A stretch of 64,000 nt of DNA. Origin: Climacium dendroides. Taxonomy: Eukaryota > Streptophyta > Bryopsida > Hypnales > Climaciaceae. The stretch spans positions 45,088,555 to 45,152,554 of the forward strand of contig OX467083.1 in NCBI GenBank assembly GCA_950106755.1, given 5' to 3'. Each line of letters opens with the position of its first letter. Position 1 is the stretch's first letter. The position numbers and the translations under genes are program-made. The notes under the pieces were generated by a model, which ran no database searches, had not been told where the DNA came from, and saw only the letters and a list, made by a program, of their open reading frames with translations. Positions 38,376-48,793 of the stretch are shown here, piece by piece.

Positions 38376-40815
38376 CTACAAAGACCTCAGGAGAGGATAC
38401 TTGCGAAGAAGCTCCCCCTCCGACAGTGTATCATTCTCATCTTGCGGAGTCCATAGAACTTCCACAGCCTGCCAAAATACGCAATTCAACGCTTCATGCA
38501 AGCCCAAGCCAAAAGTACTACAGAAAAAAAAATCCTCAGGACAGCACAAAGAATTAAGATAAGACAATAATTTGATAAGGCTGAACCAAGAGAATTACGG
38601 AATAAACATACCTGTATAGAGCTCTCTGACAAAGAGCCCAACTTCTGAAGAGCTAACTGCAAATCTGCACTACTGGAGATCGCTGGCAGCTTATGCTCTC
38701 CCTCCACAGCAACTAAAATAGTCACCTGTACCAAAGTCAAGAAACTCATGAAGAATCTAAATAAAGGATGAAATTGCCATGTACATGGCTACGGATGTGC
38801 AATTCCTTTGAAACTAATTTGTAAGCCATCAACTACCGCAAATGACGGTGGACAATGAAATGAATTATATAATATATTCACCACGATAAACTCGTTGCTA
38901 AATCGATTGGCTTTAGATGCCGCCATCATGCGCTTCCGTATACTATTCACATTTATGAAAGTTTCCTCGTCAAACTTTCCTCGTTCCTCCAATGACAACT
39001 GATTGAATTGCTCTTCAGTGTCGCTTTCATTGCGCTTCACAAAAGACTGTTACCAATGCATCTTTCGTTAGTAGCACGTACTATGTACCAATGTGCTATA
39101 ATCAAAACTTGTTGAATCTTTAAACTTTACAAACGTGTTACAGTATGATGCAAAGGAGCATGCAGTTTGAAAAATTATATAGCAATGCCATTGCAAAGAA
39201 AAACCACAGAAATGAAATGAAATGAAATAACAAGATATTAAAAAGGACTAAGCTAATGATAATAAACACGCAATAAAAAGGAGGATAGAAATGGCGAACA
39301 TACCGAAGAAAGTCCAGACATACAAAAATCTGGATGCCTCAGCAATGACAGACATGCCTCTGCAAACAAAAGTAATGAACACAGTCCTCATCAAGTGTAC
39401 AAATTTTCTAAACAACATCTGGTGTAGACGATAAGGACGTACATCAATTAGTTTACAAAACGTTACCTGTCAGAATATTGTGCAATCCTTTCGTTGTCGT
39501 AGTGTCAGCATCCTCAGCAATCTGGTCCAGATCCTGCTGTAGCGTTCTCGCTAGCCCTAATAACCCAACCTGTATTTCCGTCTCGAAGGACTATGATTAT
39601 TAATTCCAATATTTTACGAGTACCCTAAAATCCTACCTACTTTATCAAATACTTTGCTGAGGCCAAAGATCTGTTTACAATTCATGTCAGCTCTAAACCT
39701 AAAATAAATAAACTGTCCAGAGCTCTAAACCTAAAACAAATAAATAAACTGTCCAGCATAAGTTGAAGGCAGGGGTACCTGAAGTTTAAGAACGCTCGAA
39801 GTTCGTGTTCCAGCTCGTAGTGAGCCACCAAATGTCTTCTCTGAGAGAAAACCGTTCACTGAAATCATAGATGCGCATCCCATACAAAAGGCAATGAAGA
39901 AGAGGGAGCTGGAACCAAGTCCGAAGCTAGTTGCGGGACCCATATAGTGACTGGGAGCTGGGACTGAGAGAGGAATGGTGGTGATGTACTCATTGTGATA
40001 GGTTTGAATCGGTGGTGCACTGTAAATCGGCGCACTTGGTCGTGAATAAGATTCCCTTGGTGCTGGCGATGGCCTGGCTGGTGCAGACCTAGTTTGCCCA
40101 CCTGTTAGAATCCAAAGAGACATGCACAAACTTCAGTAACCTATATGAAAGTATGCACCCAAGACAACAAAAAATAGAACAATCAAAACGCACATACGAT
40201 GTTGCGAAAAATTCAGATATACTCCGTCTGTTTGATACTGTAATACTAAGTGGTTCGAAATTAAAAGCCATTCTTCTAGTTAACAACTACATCTTCAAAT
40301 TAGATTTACAAGATTTCTACAGGAATATATACAATCATAACACAATCTCGCAGAGCGTAAGAATAATAACTTCGAAACGAATTGCCACCGACTCTGCCTC
40401 CTGAAGCCGCAACTGCCATCTCCGGGCCCTGTGAGACCAGCAAGCAGAAAAGAAGAGCCACCATAGCCGGCTTTTTCACCAAACAAACAGCCTCCAGCAC
40501 CGACTTGGCTACGCCCTTCACCAAGTCTAACCTAGTTGCGTCCATCCCTGCTCCCTTAGACATTTCGTCCTCCTCGTCCTTCTCCGCCCTCACCGCCACG
40601 ACTTGCATCTCCTTGCCCTGAATTTGACCTACTTTCGAAGACGTAATCCTCAAAAAACAACGCCCATGCAACAAACTGCCCAGCTGAGGAAACCCACGCA
40701 ACCCTAAATTGGAGTCACCCCAGGGCGTCACATTTGGCTTCGATTGCCGTGAACCGAGGCTGCTTCTCGTTCGGTGAAGATGAAGCAGCATCCCATGAGA
40801 GGCGAAAGCTGCCAT
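38376..40815 (-). CDS. DUF1517 chloroplast membrane protein, FLAP1-like, seven exons
   Basis: Minus-strand exons 40371-40815, 39779-40101, 39467-39569, 39304-39359, 38882-39046, 38612-38725 and 38376-38468 join in frame to 432 residues. The first 60 or so residues are a plausible transit peptide. A hydrophobic stretch (MVALLFCLLV...) and AASGGRVGG precede a Pro/Ser-rich segment (SAPARPSPAPRESYSRP), a second membrane helix (LFFIAFCMGCASMISV, about residues 212-228), and the soluble DUF1517 region with VGLLGLARTLQQDL, LLRHPDFC, EERGKFDEETF, VTILVAVEGEHKLP and the closing EVLWTPQDENDTLSEGELL. DUF1517 proteins are conserved in oxygenic phototrophs. Arabidopsis FLAP1 (recalled as At1g54520) acts in thylakoid and envelope membranes in proton homeostasis and non-photochemical quenching under fluctuating light. 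Orthology to FLAP1 rather than another DUF1517 paralogue is inferred. Confidence 0.9.
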
Positions 40816-43572
40816 ATCTACTAATCACCCGCTGCGTGGAAACCTAAAATTATTTCTGTCAAGAGTCGAAACAAAGTGCGAGAACACACAAAAATCGTAT
40901 CAACTGGAGACTGAGGCGCAAGCTTCTGGAATTCGGAGGTGCAAACATTCTAGTATAATGCATAACTCAGCAATCAATGCAGATCGAAGCTTCGGCAATA
41001 CCAGACAAATTCCTTCAGAAGACGGGAAATCCACCGCTTGAGGGAATGAATCACAGAGAGTCCTGTACTCCTGTTGCGGTGGAATTCAAGGCCTGGGGAT
41101 TCTTCGTGGTGATGCACTGGACTAACGTAGCAGGTGCTAATGCATCCTCAGAAATATCTACAGAAACTTTGGATAGAATCGTCGATTATCATACTTTCAT
41201 CCACAATCTCATCCATTTTTTCTTTTGTTGGGTTATGGAAATTTGAAGTATTCATCCACTGGAACATAAGACCGAATATTCTATTTGCTTTTCCAGATAA
41301 GATTTTGCAAAACTCACCAGTAAGTTACTACAGTCCACCCTCGATATTTATTAACACTTGGGAACAAGGAAACTTGTAACACTTATGTGGTGTTGACACT
41401 TTAACTTTTAAGGTACCGTACATGTAGGTCAATTTCGGAAATAAGTAGGGAAAATTTGGATCAGGTCTAAAATTTTAAAAATTGTACAACTATTTTGAAA
41501 ATCTGAAGAAATTTCATTGTTGCTAAATCTAAATATCTAAAAATTATTCCTAAGAAAATTTAGAAAAAGGAACACATTTGTACATGACTAGAAAAAATAA
41601 AATCCAAAATTGGGAGTGTTGAAAAAGTAGAAAGAACAAAGTGCCTAAAGCCAAGGAAAGCAAATCAGGTTGGCAAACTATCTAAATTCCAAAATTAAAT
41701 AAATTTGGCATCGAAGTGCTGAAATTGACTTGAGTGTCTAGCAATCTACTCTGAAAGCACTTGTATTCTAAATGTGATTCCTATTTAGGAATGAATGATA
41801 TATTGTGTGAAATAGTTATTATTATTAATGATGAGTTAGAGAGGCTTAAATGGTCGCTTTAAGAGCAAACTACCTTGTAAGGGATAGCATAAACAATTTG
41901 TAACACTTAAATGAATAAGTAGAATTAGTCCAAGCCCTATTGGTAATACTTTGTCTACTAGACACAAACCTTTGATGATATTAAAGGATCTCTTTCTTTT
42001 GTACCAAAGTAAATTTAGAGCCCTTTCCTATTGTAAATCTAAACTTCCAGCCTCTCTACATCAAAAAATCAAAAATTTGTTACAACATCATAACTTTGTT
42101 GAATCTTCAAATGGTACAATACTAGAATACAAAGAGGTTGATGCAAGGGAGCTTGAAGTTTAATCCCTAAAAGTTTTTTACTATGTTTTCACCAAAAATA
42201 TTCCAAAACCACCATTTCTAATACAAGTACCTTGCAAGATATTAGTGTTTGAAGTGACAAAAAAATTTCTAGGTCTTGCAAAAAAACTAGACAGTTGTAC
42301 TTTACAAAGTTAGATTATTATTAAAAAAAATGTCTAAAATGGTTATAATTCTTTGCATTCATTCTTCAAGGCAAGGTGGCTATATGCTTGAAAATTTTCA
42401 AATCATTTGGAATTGTACAACATATAGGAAAAAAATAGTAAGTAGAAAGAAGTAGAGAATGATCAAGAATACTTCATTGTTAACAATTCATTCATGGAAT
42501 TGAAAAATGCCAATCCCAATGGTTGTAATGTTGTAATAAACAATTTACTCCCAATGTTTTTATTTTTTACAAAGATATTAAAAATTATGTTAAATAAAGG
42601 ACTTCAAAGTTTACTTTAATGTAGAGATTCCATAACTACCTGCAAAATAAATCTAAAGAACCATTTAAAATTTTGTATTTTTTTTAAAAGTGATCTTTAA
42701 AGAAGTTTTTTTTGTGGCCCAGACTATCCATTGATCACTAAAATTCACATATCATACAATAATTTTTTAACCATGTAGTCAAAAGTTATGAAATTGTTGG
42801 GCCTTAAAGCTACTCCTTAGGCACATATTATGTGAAAATTTCAAAGTAAAAAAAATTCTATCCGTAGTGAGCTACCCAAAATTGCTATGTTGCCAAAAAA
42901 ATGTTGTTTGGTCCATTAGGGGTTAAATCCTAAAGAAGTTGATAGAGTTTATACCCAATATTGTTTGCATGATGTAGAATGTGTAGTGCACGATGTAGAA
43001 TGGGTGATGTATAAAGATGCTACAAACTATAAACAATAACAGTACATAATAAACCTAATTCAATTTCATCTAGTTACAAATTTTCATAACCTCACTTTCA
43101 TCCAAATTAATACTAATTGAGGTAAATTCATTGAAGAAGAGAGTATAGTTTTCATAAATTCTCTTAATAATTAATACTTAATCCTTACAGGGGAAACAAA
43201 TATCGAGGGCGGACCCTTGTTACCAATTTGAATTAATGAAGGACTGATGCAAAAGATAAAGTAAACCAACCTATGACAGGCAGAATGATTGGTTTGCCTT
43301 GTTGACATTTTTGAAAAAATATTGAAAATTTTCATATAAAGACAAATATGAGAAATGAAGAGAATTATAATTGACATTTCGTTTTTGGACAAAGAATGAA
43401 TTTGTTATGAATTTTTGAAGTGTATTGCCCAATTAAAGCAAAATAGTCTTTAAATTATCCAAAATCAACAAAAAAGTGTTTTCTTAATGGTCATCTTACC
43501 ACCTAAAGCACCTAAAGCAATCACAATATTTTCTAAATTGCTTGTCATGGACTGGTTTACCCTAGTTCCAAA
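40816..43572. repeat. FLAP1-like upstream region, then AT-rich repeat DNA
   Basis: About the first 400 bases are the probable promoter of the minus-strand gene. A candidate TTAA-bounded element spans 41401-42926 (left TTAACTTTTAAGG; reverse-complemented right TTAACCCCTAATGG). No coding sequence was recognised in it. Confidence 0.45.
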
Positions 43573-43662
43573 CTGACGAGACCTAAGGCCCATTTTTGCA
43601 TTCCCATCCTAACTTTGTGGGAACCCATGACCAAATGGATGCCATCTGGCTGTTGCAGAACC
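43573..43662 (+). repeat. Leader module A, copy 2 (matches 4260-4350)
   Basis: Contains GGGAACCCATGACCAAATGG, with an ACGAGACC(T/C)AAGG landmark upstream in both copies. Confidence 0.75.
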
Positions 43663-44612
43663 TTGTCTCCAGGCAACCTCGAATTTGAGGATGAGTTCCC
43701 TCCATCTGAGCCGTTCAAATGGATCCATGGTGGAGATAGAAGGGCGGGCTCCCCTCAGTCCGATGTCTAGGGGCATTCTAGTTTTTGCCTGTCCACCCAC
43801 ATCATTGCATGGGAAAAACACTAAAAAAAATTTCTTTGCATTTGGGTCCAAGTTGTAATGTCAATTGTTTTATATTTTTTTAATAAAACCAAAAGATCTT
43901 AGCTAGAAATAGAGGTTACCCCTTCATATTTACCCTAAACGGTGCTACGTGCCTAACGGCACTTCACTCCAAGCCCAAACCCTACTCGCTTTGCTACATA
44001 GGGTTTGGGTGCTACAATATAATTATAAAATTTCATTTTCAAGGAGAACCTTAAACTGGGTGGATTGATTTTTTTTATTTGTCACATATGACAAAATTTA
44101 CAAATTTAGAATTCATATGTGATCCATCACAGGATTGCATACTAAAAATCTGTCTCTGTTTTTCTCCTTGGCTCTCTGAGATTCGCTGTGCGAGGTTTCA
44201 ATTTCTAATTTGTCCTTCTGCTTTTATTTTTCATACGCTTCTTGCACTGATTGGTAATTCACAGCCATAGCTCATTATTGAACTCATTCAATTGCTGATA
44301 GACATCTTGATTGTTCGTTGAAGAAGTTATTATTCGAATTTCACGGCAATCGAAGCACAATGTGATGCCCTGGGGTGGCTCCAAGTTAGGGTTGCGTGAG
44401 TTTCCTCGGCTGGGCTGTTTGTTGCATTGGCGGGATTTTTTTTGAGCAATGTTCTTGCTCTTTCTTCGTGCAGGGTCTTCTTGAGCTGATGTGGACCTGG
44501 AGCTTGATGTCGGTGCCACTTATTTCTAGGACTGCGGCTTGATTTCCCACGCAATATTTTCTCGCCTTCCAATTCCAAAGAGAACTGCGCGGTGTGATAT
44601 ACCCTTGTCGCA
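43663..44612 (+). promoter_or_regulatory. Upstream region and leader of RPC9, with palindromic telo-box
   Basis: Includes CCCAAACCCTA at 43974-43984 facing TAGGGTTTGGG at 43999-44009 (a perfect 11-bp inverted pair), and leader module B at 44145-44340. ORFs on either strand lack motifs. Confidence 0.45.
44145..44340 (+). repeat. Leader module B, copy 2 (matches 4854-5053)
   Basis: Near-identical to the methyltransferase leader; ends about 270 bases before the RPC9 start codon. Confidence 0.85.
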
Positions 44613-46165
44613 ATGAAATTGTGAGATTCTCCGCCCTTGCACGATCCCTTCATTTGCGGGGACAGGTCCGTGAAGTTTGAATGTTACAATTGCTCGTCAA
44701 GACTGTTAGGGTCTGGAAATTTGGGAGTTGTGGAATCTATTAGGAGTGAAGAGTGATTTTTGAGGTGTGGTTGCTGGGGTTGCAGGAAAAACGGAAACGC
44801 AGGTCTGTTGACTAACTTCGAGACCATGGACTTGTTCAAGTCGCGTGGGGCTGATCGAGGGATGGGCGCTACCGGCAGCCTCTCAGCTGCCGAAATTAAG
44901 GTCTGTTCTACTCTTTTCCAGGATCTCTGTGTTATTCAAATCTATTTGGAGTCTTTTGCCTGAATTTTCATGTGTTAATTTGGTTGCCACGGTTGTATAT
45001 GATCCCGGAGAGTACTTTCTGGAGGGGTTGGTCTAGGGTTTAGGGTTTAGGGTTTTTAGGGTTCAGGGGCAAGTTCAAGCCCAAACGGATCAAGGATCCC
45101 AAATTGGGGCTTTTCCTTTTCTTGAAGAGTAGATCATAGGAGAATTTCATTTTATTTTGTTCTTTGATCAGCACATGCAGTATTCTTCACTGATTGTAGT
45201 GTTATAATCTTTGCCCATTTCTGTGTTTTATTTCTCACAATATGATCAATCGAATTGTTCATTTGTAACCATGTACCCTTGGCACTTGAATGATAAATTG
45301 GCTCATATATATACTAGGTTTTGTATGCTCTGGTTACTTTGATATAATAGCAGCAATCAAGGATTGCAATTGTTGTTTGCGATGATTTCCACATTGCCTT
45401 GTTGCTAACGGAGATAGCTTTGTTAATGCAGGTTTATGATTATTTGGTAAAGACACCTGCTGGCCAACAGACAAGAGAAAATATAGTGACATTTTTTAAG
45501 GCTACCGAGAAGTACAAGCTTACTAAAGCTGAGAGTTTACAAGCCAGCAACTTGCGTCCAGCTTCTACTGTTGAAGTCCACCTTGTACGTTACTCTCCTC
45601 CTCTGCACCATTTGGTGTATGGGATTCAGTCGCATTATCTTAATGCTATTTTTTGCTTTTAATTGAGAGAATCACTGTAGAAAATATAGTTGGCGTATTT
45701 CCAGCGAATTCATTGAATTTCATCCCTTTTCTGTTGCGCTTCATCACTATTTCTTGGCACAAGAAATGGAGGCTTAGGTGACAAGCCATAGTGCATTCTC
45801 CATGCAAGTTTCATCTACTCAACCCTTGATGAATTGGATTCAACAATGGACTTTGAGGAGACCATGTCCCCAATTTCAAGGAGGAATTTCAACCAAAAAT
45901 TTCACTGAATTTGCTGAATTTATTTTCACTACGATTCTCTGTTTCTTACTTCATTGTGCAACCCCACACGGTTCTAGTACCATTCATGTTCGTTCTCCTC
46001 TACCTAGAAGTTCCGCTGGTATTGAGTATGTGCTGACATTCTCTCTCTTTGGTGATGGAACAGATCGTGGAGGATTGTGATGAACGGTTGTCAAATGACA
46101 CTGTAGAGCAGTTTTTAGCTGAAGTAGAAGAAATTTTACCGCCAATTCCAGAATCCGAATCATAA
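44613..46165 (+). CDS. RPC9: DNA-directed RNA polymerase III subunit RPC9 (Rpc17/CRCP-like), four exons
   Basis: Exons 44613-44620, 44786-44900, 45432-45584 and 46064-46165 join to 378 nt, 125 residues. The short first exon (ATGAAATT) supplies MKL; the second gives NAGLLTNFETMDLFKSRGA, the usual RPC9 start; then KVYDYLVKTPAGQQTRENI, the HRDC-like core (LTKAESLQASNLRPASTVE) and the acidic end EEILPPIPESES. RPC9 pairs with RPC8 to form the Pol III stalk that contacts TFIIIB during initiation on tRNA and 5S genes in the nucleus. Length fits the family (about 120-150). The start was chosen because exon 2 lacks an upstream in-frame ATG and the GTGAGA donor joins MKL in the phase the family expects. 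Intron 2 contains a TTTAGGG run. The leader is shared with the methyltransferase gene. Confidence 0.85.
45036..45067 (+). repeat. Interstitial telomere-type repeat in RPC9 intron 2
   Basis: TAGGGTTTAGGGTTTAGGG is followed by degenerate copies (TTTTTAGGGTTCAGGG). This matches the plant telomere unit TTTAGGG on the transcribed strand. Confidence 0.8.
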
Positions 46166-47439
46166 CAGGTCCAGGTATTGCAAGTTCTAAATTACATGAT
46201 TACTCTTCTTTGGAAAGAACATTAGTGAGCAACACTTGTGGACAACAACCTGAAACCACTGGTGAATTGGTTTTCCATGCTATAATTGTAGCTGTACAGG
46301 CTTATATAAGTTCTTTCAATTGCCAGCGACATTATGAGGACTTGTTGATTGGATTCAGTTGATTTGAGAATTGAGACATCATTGTGCTTGTGTATATATT
46401 CAGAGTCGTTCACTATACGTTTTGATCTATATATCTATATATCTCTAGGTCAATTTGGGGCTTTACCTTCTCAAGTGTAGCTGTTTGCGGCTTCCCTTTA
46501 AAACTAGGGTTGGCCTTCTTCCCTACCTTCAAGTTTCAATATGCATCTCGTTTTCTAATTCCTAGCAGATTACGGTGTCTCTGAAGATACACTTCATTAT
46601 GCATGCATTGTAAGGTGGAGGAACCCATAACGGATCACTTAAGTAATTCTGGACATGATCTGGAGTAGTATAAGGCAAAGCAAATATTTTCCTGTGTGCA
46701 ACAATAGAAATGACAGGGATTGCAAAAAATTTGGTAATTCTATTGCTTGAACTGAAATCACTATGAATTTGAAAGGCAAAAGTTGGTTTGGACCCATGTC
46801 TAATGTCTAGAGTCTTCCAAAATTCCTCGCTTTAAAACTACTTGTTAATGTTGGCATTCTTGCTAATGTAAGCATGCAAATGAAGGACAATGAAGGACAT
46901 GTGTCATGGCACTTTGGTACTTAGAGTGTTACCACAACCCATGTTTTTTAATCACAAAAATCTTAAATGAGTTCTAGCCTTAGTTGAATTTTAGATACCC
47001 TATTGATTGTTGATGGGTCAATGGGTGCTTCCATTGTAAAAGGTGTGTCTTTTAATTGTACCTCATCAATGATTGTTATGAACTTGTCATTATTCCTAAA
47101 TAGTGAATGTTTTTTTAGTAAGGGTAGTTTTAACATAGTCTATTTTAATTGGACATATATTCTAAAGTATCATAGTTACATGGTTTGTAAAAAAACACAT
47201 TGTTCATTATATTGGACTACAGGGAGGGACTATCCTAACTTCTAAGAGAGTCAATATCTAATACTAGGACTATGATTGTTTTCAAGGGATTACTACTATC
47301 CAAGCTACATGGAATGGATGAAGTTCATCCATCAAGCACATTGTAAAAGAGCCTTTTATTATTTTTCACCACCATTTCTTATGACATTTTATCAATTGTA
47401 GAAGAAAAAGTAATATTTAGAAGAATTTTTGATAAATTA
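46166..47439. repeat. RPC9 3' flank, then dispersed repeat copy b (46615-47040)
   Basis: 46615-47040 matches 3620-4120 in the same orientation. The rest has no recognised content up to the transposon terminus at 47440. Confidence 0.55.
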
Positions 47440-47460
47440 CACTACAACAAAAGCAGTGTT

Positions 47461-48400
47461 TTATGACTGCAAAATATGACTGGCAGCAGTCATAAAATCG
47501 AAAAATATGACTGACGCAGAAATCACTGTAGATGACTCGGAATATGACTGACTCCAGTCGTTTCGAAGCAGTCGCTTCAGACATCAGTCATATTGGCAGT
47601 CATATTTTCCGAGGGGTATAAATACCCATTTTTAGCCATAGTATGCCAACTAGGCGTATACTTTGACTTTCCTAGGGGAGTCTTGACTTTTATTTGGGTT
47701 GCTCGGGCAAATAAAAAAATCCTACGTGGAATACGACTGGGTCGAGTCATATTTTTTGATGACGTGGAATATGACTGCGATTAGTCATATTTTTGATGAC
47801 GTGGAATATGACTGCCATGAGTCATTTTTTTGATGACGTGGAATATGACTGTGGTGAGTCATATTTCGCAGTAACATGGAATATGACTGTGGTCAGTCAT
47901 ATTTTGCAGTGATGTGGAATATGACTGCGGCGAGTCATATTTTGCAGTAATGTGGAATATGACTGCTTAGTCATATTTTTTGATTAAATGGAATATGACT
48001 GGTGAGTCATATTTTGCAGTAACATGGAATATGACTGCGATAAGTCATATTTTGTAGTGACGTGGAATATGACTGTGGTCAGTCATATTTTGCAGTGAGG
48101 TGAAATACGACTACGGTGAGTTATATTTTGTAATTATGTAAAATATGACTGCGGTCAGTCATATTTTGTAGTGATGTGAAATATGACTGGTGAGTCGTAT
48201 TTTTTAGTAACATTAAAAAATGACTGCAATGAGTCATATTTTATTATTATATCGAATATGACCAAGATGAGTCATACTTTGGAGTGATGTACAATATGAC
48301 TCATCAGTGAAGTTACATTTTGTAGTGATGTATAATATGACTGTGTTCAGTCATATTTTTGGAGAACACGCAATATGACTACAATGAATCATATTCCATG
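47461..48400. repeat. Left subterminal array: about 19 units of a ~40-bp palindromic repeat
   Basis: Units have the form AATATGACTG-N(2-5)-AGTCATATT and are joined by spacers such as TTTGATGACGTGG or TTGCAGTGATGTGG. Several spacers carry the TGACGTGG (ACGT-core) sequence recognised by plant bZIP factors. Each unit could fold as a hairpin. Position and density fit the TnpA-binding subterminal repeats of CACTA elements. Confidence 0.85.
47614..47627. promoter_or_regulatory. TATA-like box in the transposon left end
   Basis: GGGTATAAATACCC, with inverted flanks, lies between the first palindromes and the main array. Both strands offer a TATA-like core, so direction is undecided. The adjacent gene runs towards this end, which would make a rightward transcript antisense to it. 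Confidence 0.35.
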
Positions 48401-48793
48401 TTATTGTGCTTAGTTATATATTTTTAGAAGTATTCACATGTATTTCGAAGTACAAATTTCAAAAGCGATAAAGCAGTTCTACGCTACCTAAGCTTACTTG
48501 GATTATTCATTCATGTTTTTCATTGCTATGAGTGACTTCCACTAATAGTCTCTATAATTAGAAATCATTTTGTCTTCCAGACAAAGAAAATCAAATTCAC
48601 ACTCTAATATCATATCCTAAACATGTCTTTGCAACTTCTCAAATCACAAGACATGGATATACATTCCAAAATGTACTTCAATGACATTTATTACTGAACT
48701 TCAAAACACATATGAAAAAAATCACACTGAGAACACATAAACACACACCTCACTTTATATTAGAGTGAGCAATCCACTACTGCATACCTTCAC

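Noticed and set aside
47720..48400. CRISPR-like repeat array
   Set aside because: Spacers are themselves repeated and units are diverged palindromes in a plant-type transposon end; not CRISPR.
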